Below are positions 62,493-64,000 of a stretch of 64,000 nt of DNA, piece by piece. The position numbers and the translations under genes are program-made. This stretch comes from Triticum aestivum (taxonomy: Eukaryota; Streptophyta; Magnoliopsida; Poales; Poaceae), in contig NC_057803.1 of the NCBI RefSeq assembly GCF_018294505.1, forward strand, positions 683,181,826 through 683,245,825, given 5' to 3'. Position 1 is the stretch's first letter. The number at the start of each line of letters is the position of its first letter. Below the pieces are notes generated by a model that worked only from the letters and a program-made list of their open reading frames with translations, did not search any database and was not told the DNA's origin.

Positions 62493-64000
62493 ATGGCCCA
62501 CGTTGTCCTCAATTTCAACGCGTTCCTAGAGAAAACCAAGCTGAAAGATGATGGCAGCAACTATACGGACTGGGTCCGAAACCTGAGGATCATCCTCATA
62601 GCTGCCAAGAAAGATTATGTCCTAGAAGCACCGCTAGGTGACGCACCCATCCCAGAGAACCAAGACGTTATGAACACTTGGCAGTCACGTGCTGATGATT
62701 ACTCCCTCGTTTAGTGCGGCATGCTTTACAGCTTAGAACCGGGGCTCCAAAAGCGTTTTGAGAGACACAGAGCATATGAGATGTTCGAAGAGCTGAAAAT
62801 GGTTTTCCAAGCTCATGCACGGGTCGAGAGATATGAGGTCTCTGACAAGTTCTTCAGTTGAAAGATGGAGGAAAATAGTTCTGTCAATGAGCACATACTC
62901 AAAATGTCTGGGTTGCATAACCGCTTGACTCAGCTGGGAGTTAATCTCCCGGATGACGCGGTCATTGACAGAATCCTTCAGTCGCTTCCACCGAGCTACA
63001 AGAGCTTTGTGATGAACTTCAATATGCAGGGGATGGAAAAGACCATTCCTGAGGTGTATTCAATGCTGAAATCAGCACAGGTGGAAATGAAAAAGGAACA
63101 TCAAGTGTTGATGGTGAATAAAACCACTAAGTTCAAGAAAGGCAAGGGTAAAAAGAACTTGAAGAAGGACGGCAAGGGAGTTGCCGCGCCCGGTAAGCAA
63201 GCTACCGGGAAGAAGCCAAAGAATGGACCCAAGCCCGAGACTGAGTGTTTTTATTGCAAGGGAAGTGATCACTGGAAGCGGAACTGCCCCAAATACTTAG
63301 CGGACAAGAAGGCCGGCAACACTAAAGGTATATGTGATATACATGTAATTGATGTGTACCTTACCAGTACTCGTAGTAGCTCCTGGGTATTTGATACCGG
63401 TGCGGTTGCTCACATTTGTAACTCAAAGCAGGAGCTGCGGAATAAGCGGAGACTGGCGAAGGACGAGGTGATGATGCGCATCGGGAATGGTTCCAAGGTC
63501 GATGTGATCGCCGTCGGCACGCTGCCTCTATATTTACCTACGGGATTAGTTTTAAACCTCAATAATTGTTATTTAGTGCCAGCTTTGAGCATGCACATTG
63601 TATCAGGATCTCGTTTAATTCGAGATGGCTACTCATTTAAATCCGAGAATAATGGTTGTTCTATTTATATGAGAGATATGTTTTATGGTCATGCTCCGCT
63701 GGTGAATGGTTTATTCTTAATGAATCTCGAGCGTAATCTTACACATATTCATAGTGTCAATACCAAAAGATGTAAAGTTGATAATGATAGTCCCACATAC
63801 TTGTGGCACTGCCGCCTTGGTCACATAGGTGTGAAACGCATGAAGAAGCTCCATGCCGATGGACTTTTGGAGTCTCTTGATTACGAATCATTTGACACGT
63901 GCGAACCATGCCTCATGGGTAAAATGACCAAGACTCCGTTCTCAGGAACAATGGAGCGAGCAACGAACTTATTGGAAATCATACATACTGATGTGTGCGG
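62493..64000 (+). pseudogene. copia gag-pol, 5' part, with two internal stops
   Basis: The frame begins MAHVVLNFNAFLEKTKLKDD. In order: a gag region (DUF4219/UBN2-like, to about codon 230); a basic linker (KFKKGKGKKNLKKDGKG); a CX2CX4HX4C zinc knuckle CFYCKGSDHWKRNC (63246-63287); the protease active site DTGA (63393-63404); then GAG-pre-integrase with WHCRLGHIG and CEPC, the HHCC zinc-binding end of integrase. Stops occur at codon 74 (TAG, 62712-62714) and codon 123 (TGA, 62859-62861). After them the frame is open to the window end, so decay is slight. The element encodes capsid, protease and integrase/reverse transcriptase as one polyprotein in intact relatives; this copy cannot make it. 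Confidence 0.92.

Larger units (their letters stand above)
47883..64000 (+). mobile_element. BARE/Angela/WIS-type Ty1-copia retrotransposon, 5' part, with nested LARD
   Basis: The 5' LTR starts TGTTGGAAATATGCCCTAGA at 47883 and ends TACGTTCCCCAACA at 61220, interrupted by the element 48634-60250. Rejoined, the LTR is about 1.72 kb, as usual for this family. A primer-binding site TGGCATCATGAGC (61222-61234) follows. A non-coding leader (61235-62492) precedes a degenerate gag-pol frame that runs off the window at 64000. The 3' LTR is outside. Confidence 0.92.

Overview
This is a eukaryotic nuclear window from a large, repeat-rich grass genome. It is almost certainly from the wheat/barley/Aegilops group (Triticeae). 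The evidence is a copia LTR that opens TGTTGGAAATATGCCCTAGA, the signature of the BARE/Angela/WIS family; many Stowaway MITEs ending CTCCCTCCGT...ACGGAGGGAG; Tourist MITEs; a CACTA element with CACTACCGGA ends; and plant spliced genes. Species and chromosome cannot be told from the window. Bases 509-1116 are an assembly gap.

Layout. 1-4708 is the right part of a CACTA transposon. It carries a seven-exon TNP/Transposase_24-like gene and an array of TATGCCGACGGC palindromes before its terminal repeat. 4709-14300 is intergenic: a diverged duplicated segment (about 5.05-6.46 kb and 9.43-10.02 kb) in which each copy was hit by a different transposon, a second GC-rich duplicated block, MITEs and retroelement debris.

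15004-33386 (+) is the main gene, an apparently intact 30-exon gene for the plant CYFIP/SRA1 homologue PIR (PIROGI/KLUNKER). PIR is a subunit of the SCAR/WAVE regulatory complex that activates ARP2/3 actin nucleation. All exon phases close, giving 1291 aa. Intron 11 is a textbook U12-type AT-AC intron. The introns hold two tandem TRIM retrotransposons with clean target duplications, several MITEs, a perfect 89-bp tandem duplication and a long hairpin repeat.

36652-42028 (-) is a bHLH transcription factor of the bHLH18/19/25/NAI1 type in three exons. The last exon lies 4.1 kb away, behind an intron with a GC donor that contains a complete non-autonomous hAT insertion and retroelement debris. 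42.4-47.9 kb holds a third TRIM relative, Tourist MITEs, a LINE reverse-transcriptase pseudogene and poly(A)-type retroelement debris.

47883-64000 is a BARE/Angela-type copia element running off the window. Its 5' LTR is split by an 11.6-kb LTR retrotransposon (48634-60250, minus orientation) with unusually long ~3.73-kb LTRs, a perfect ATGTG target duplication and an internal region with no recognisable protein domain (LARD-like). The copia gag-pol frame has two internal stops before its zinc knuckle and protease.

I found no obviously novel multi-gene system. The most informative signals are the AT-AC intron in PIR, the hidden third exon and GC-AG intron of the bHLH gene, the TRIM pair, and the duplicated segment that preserves pre-insertion sequences.
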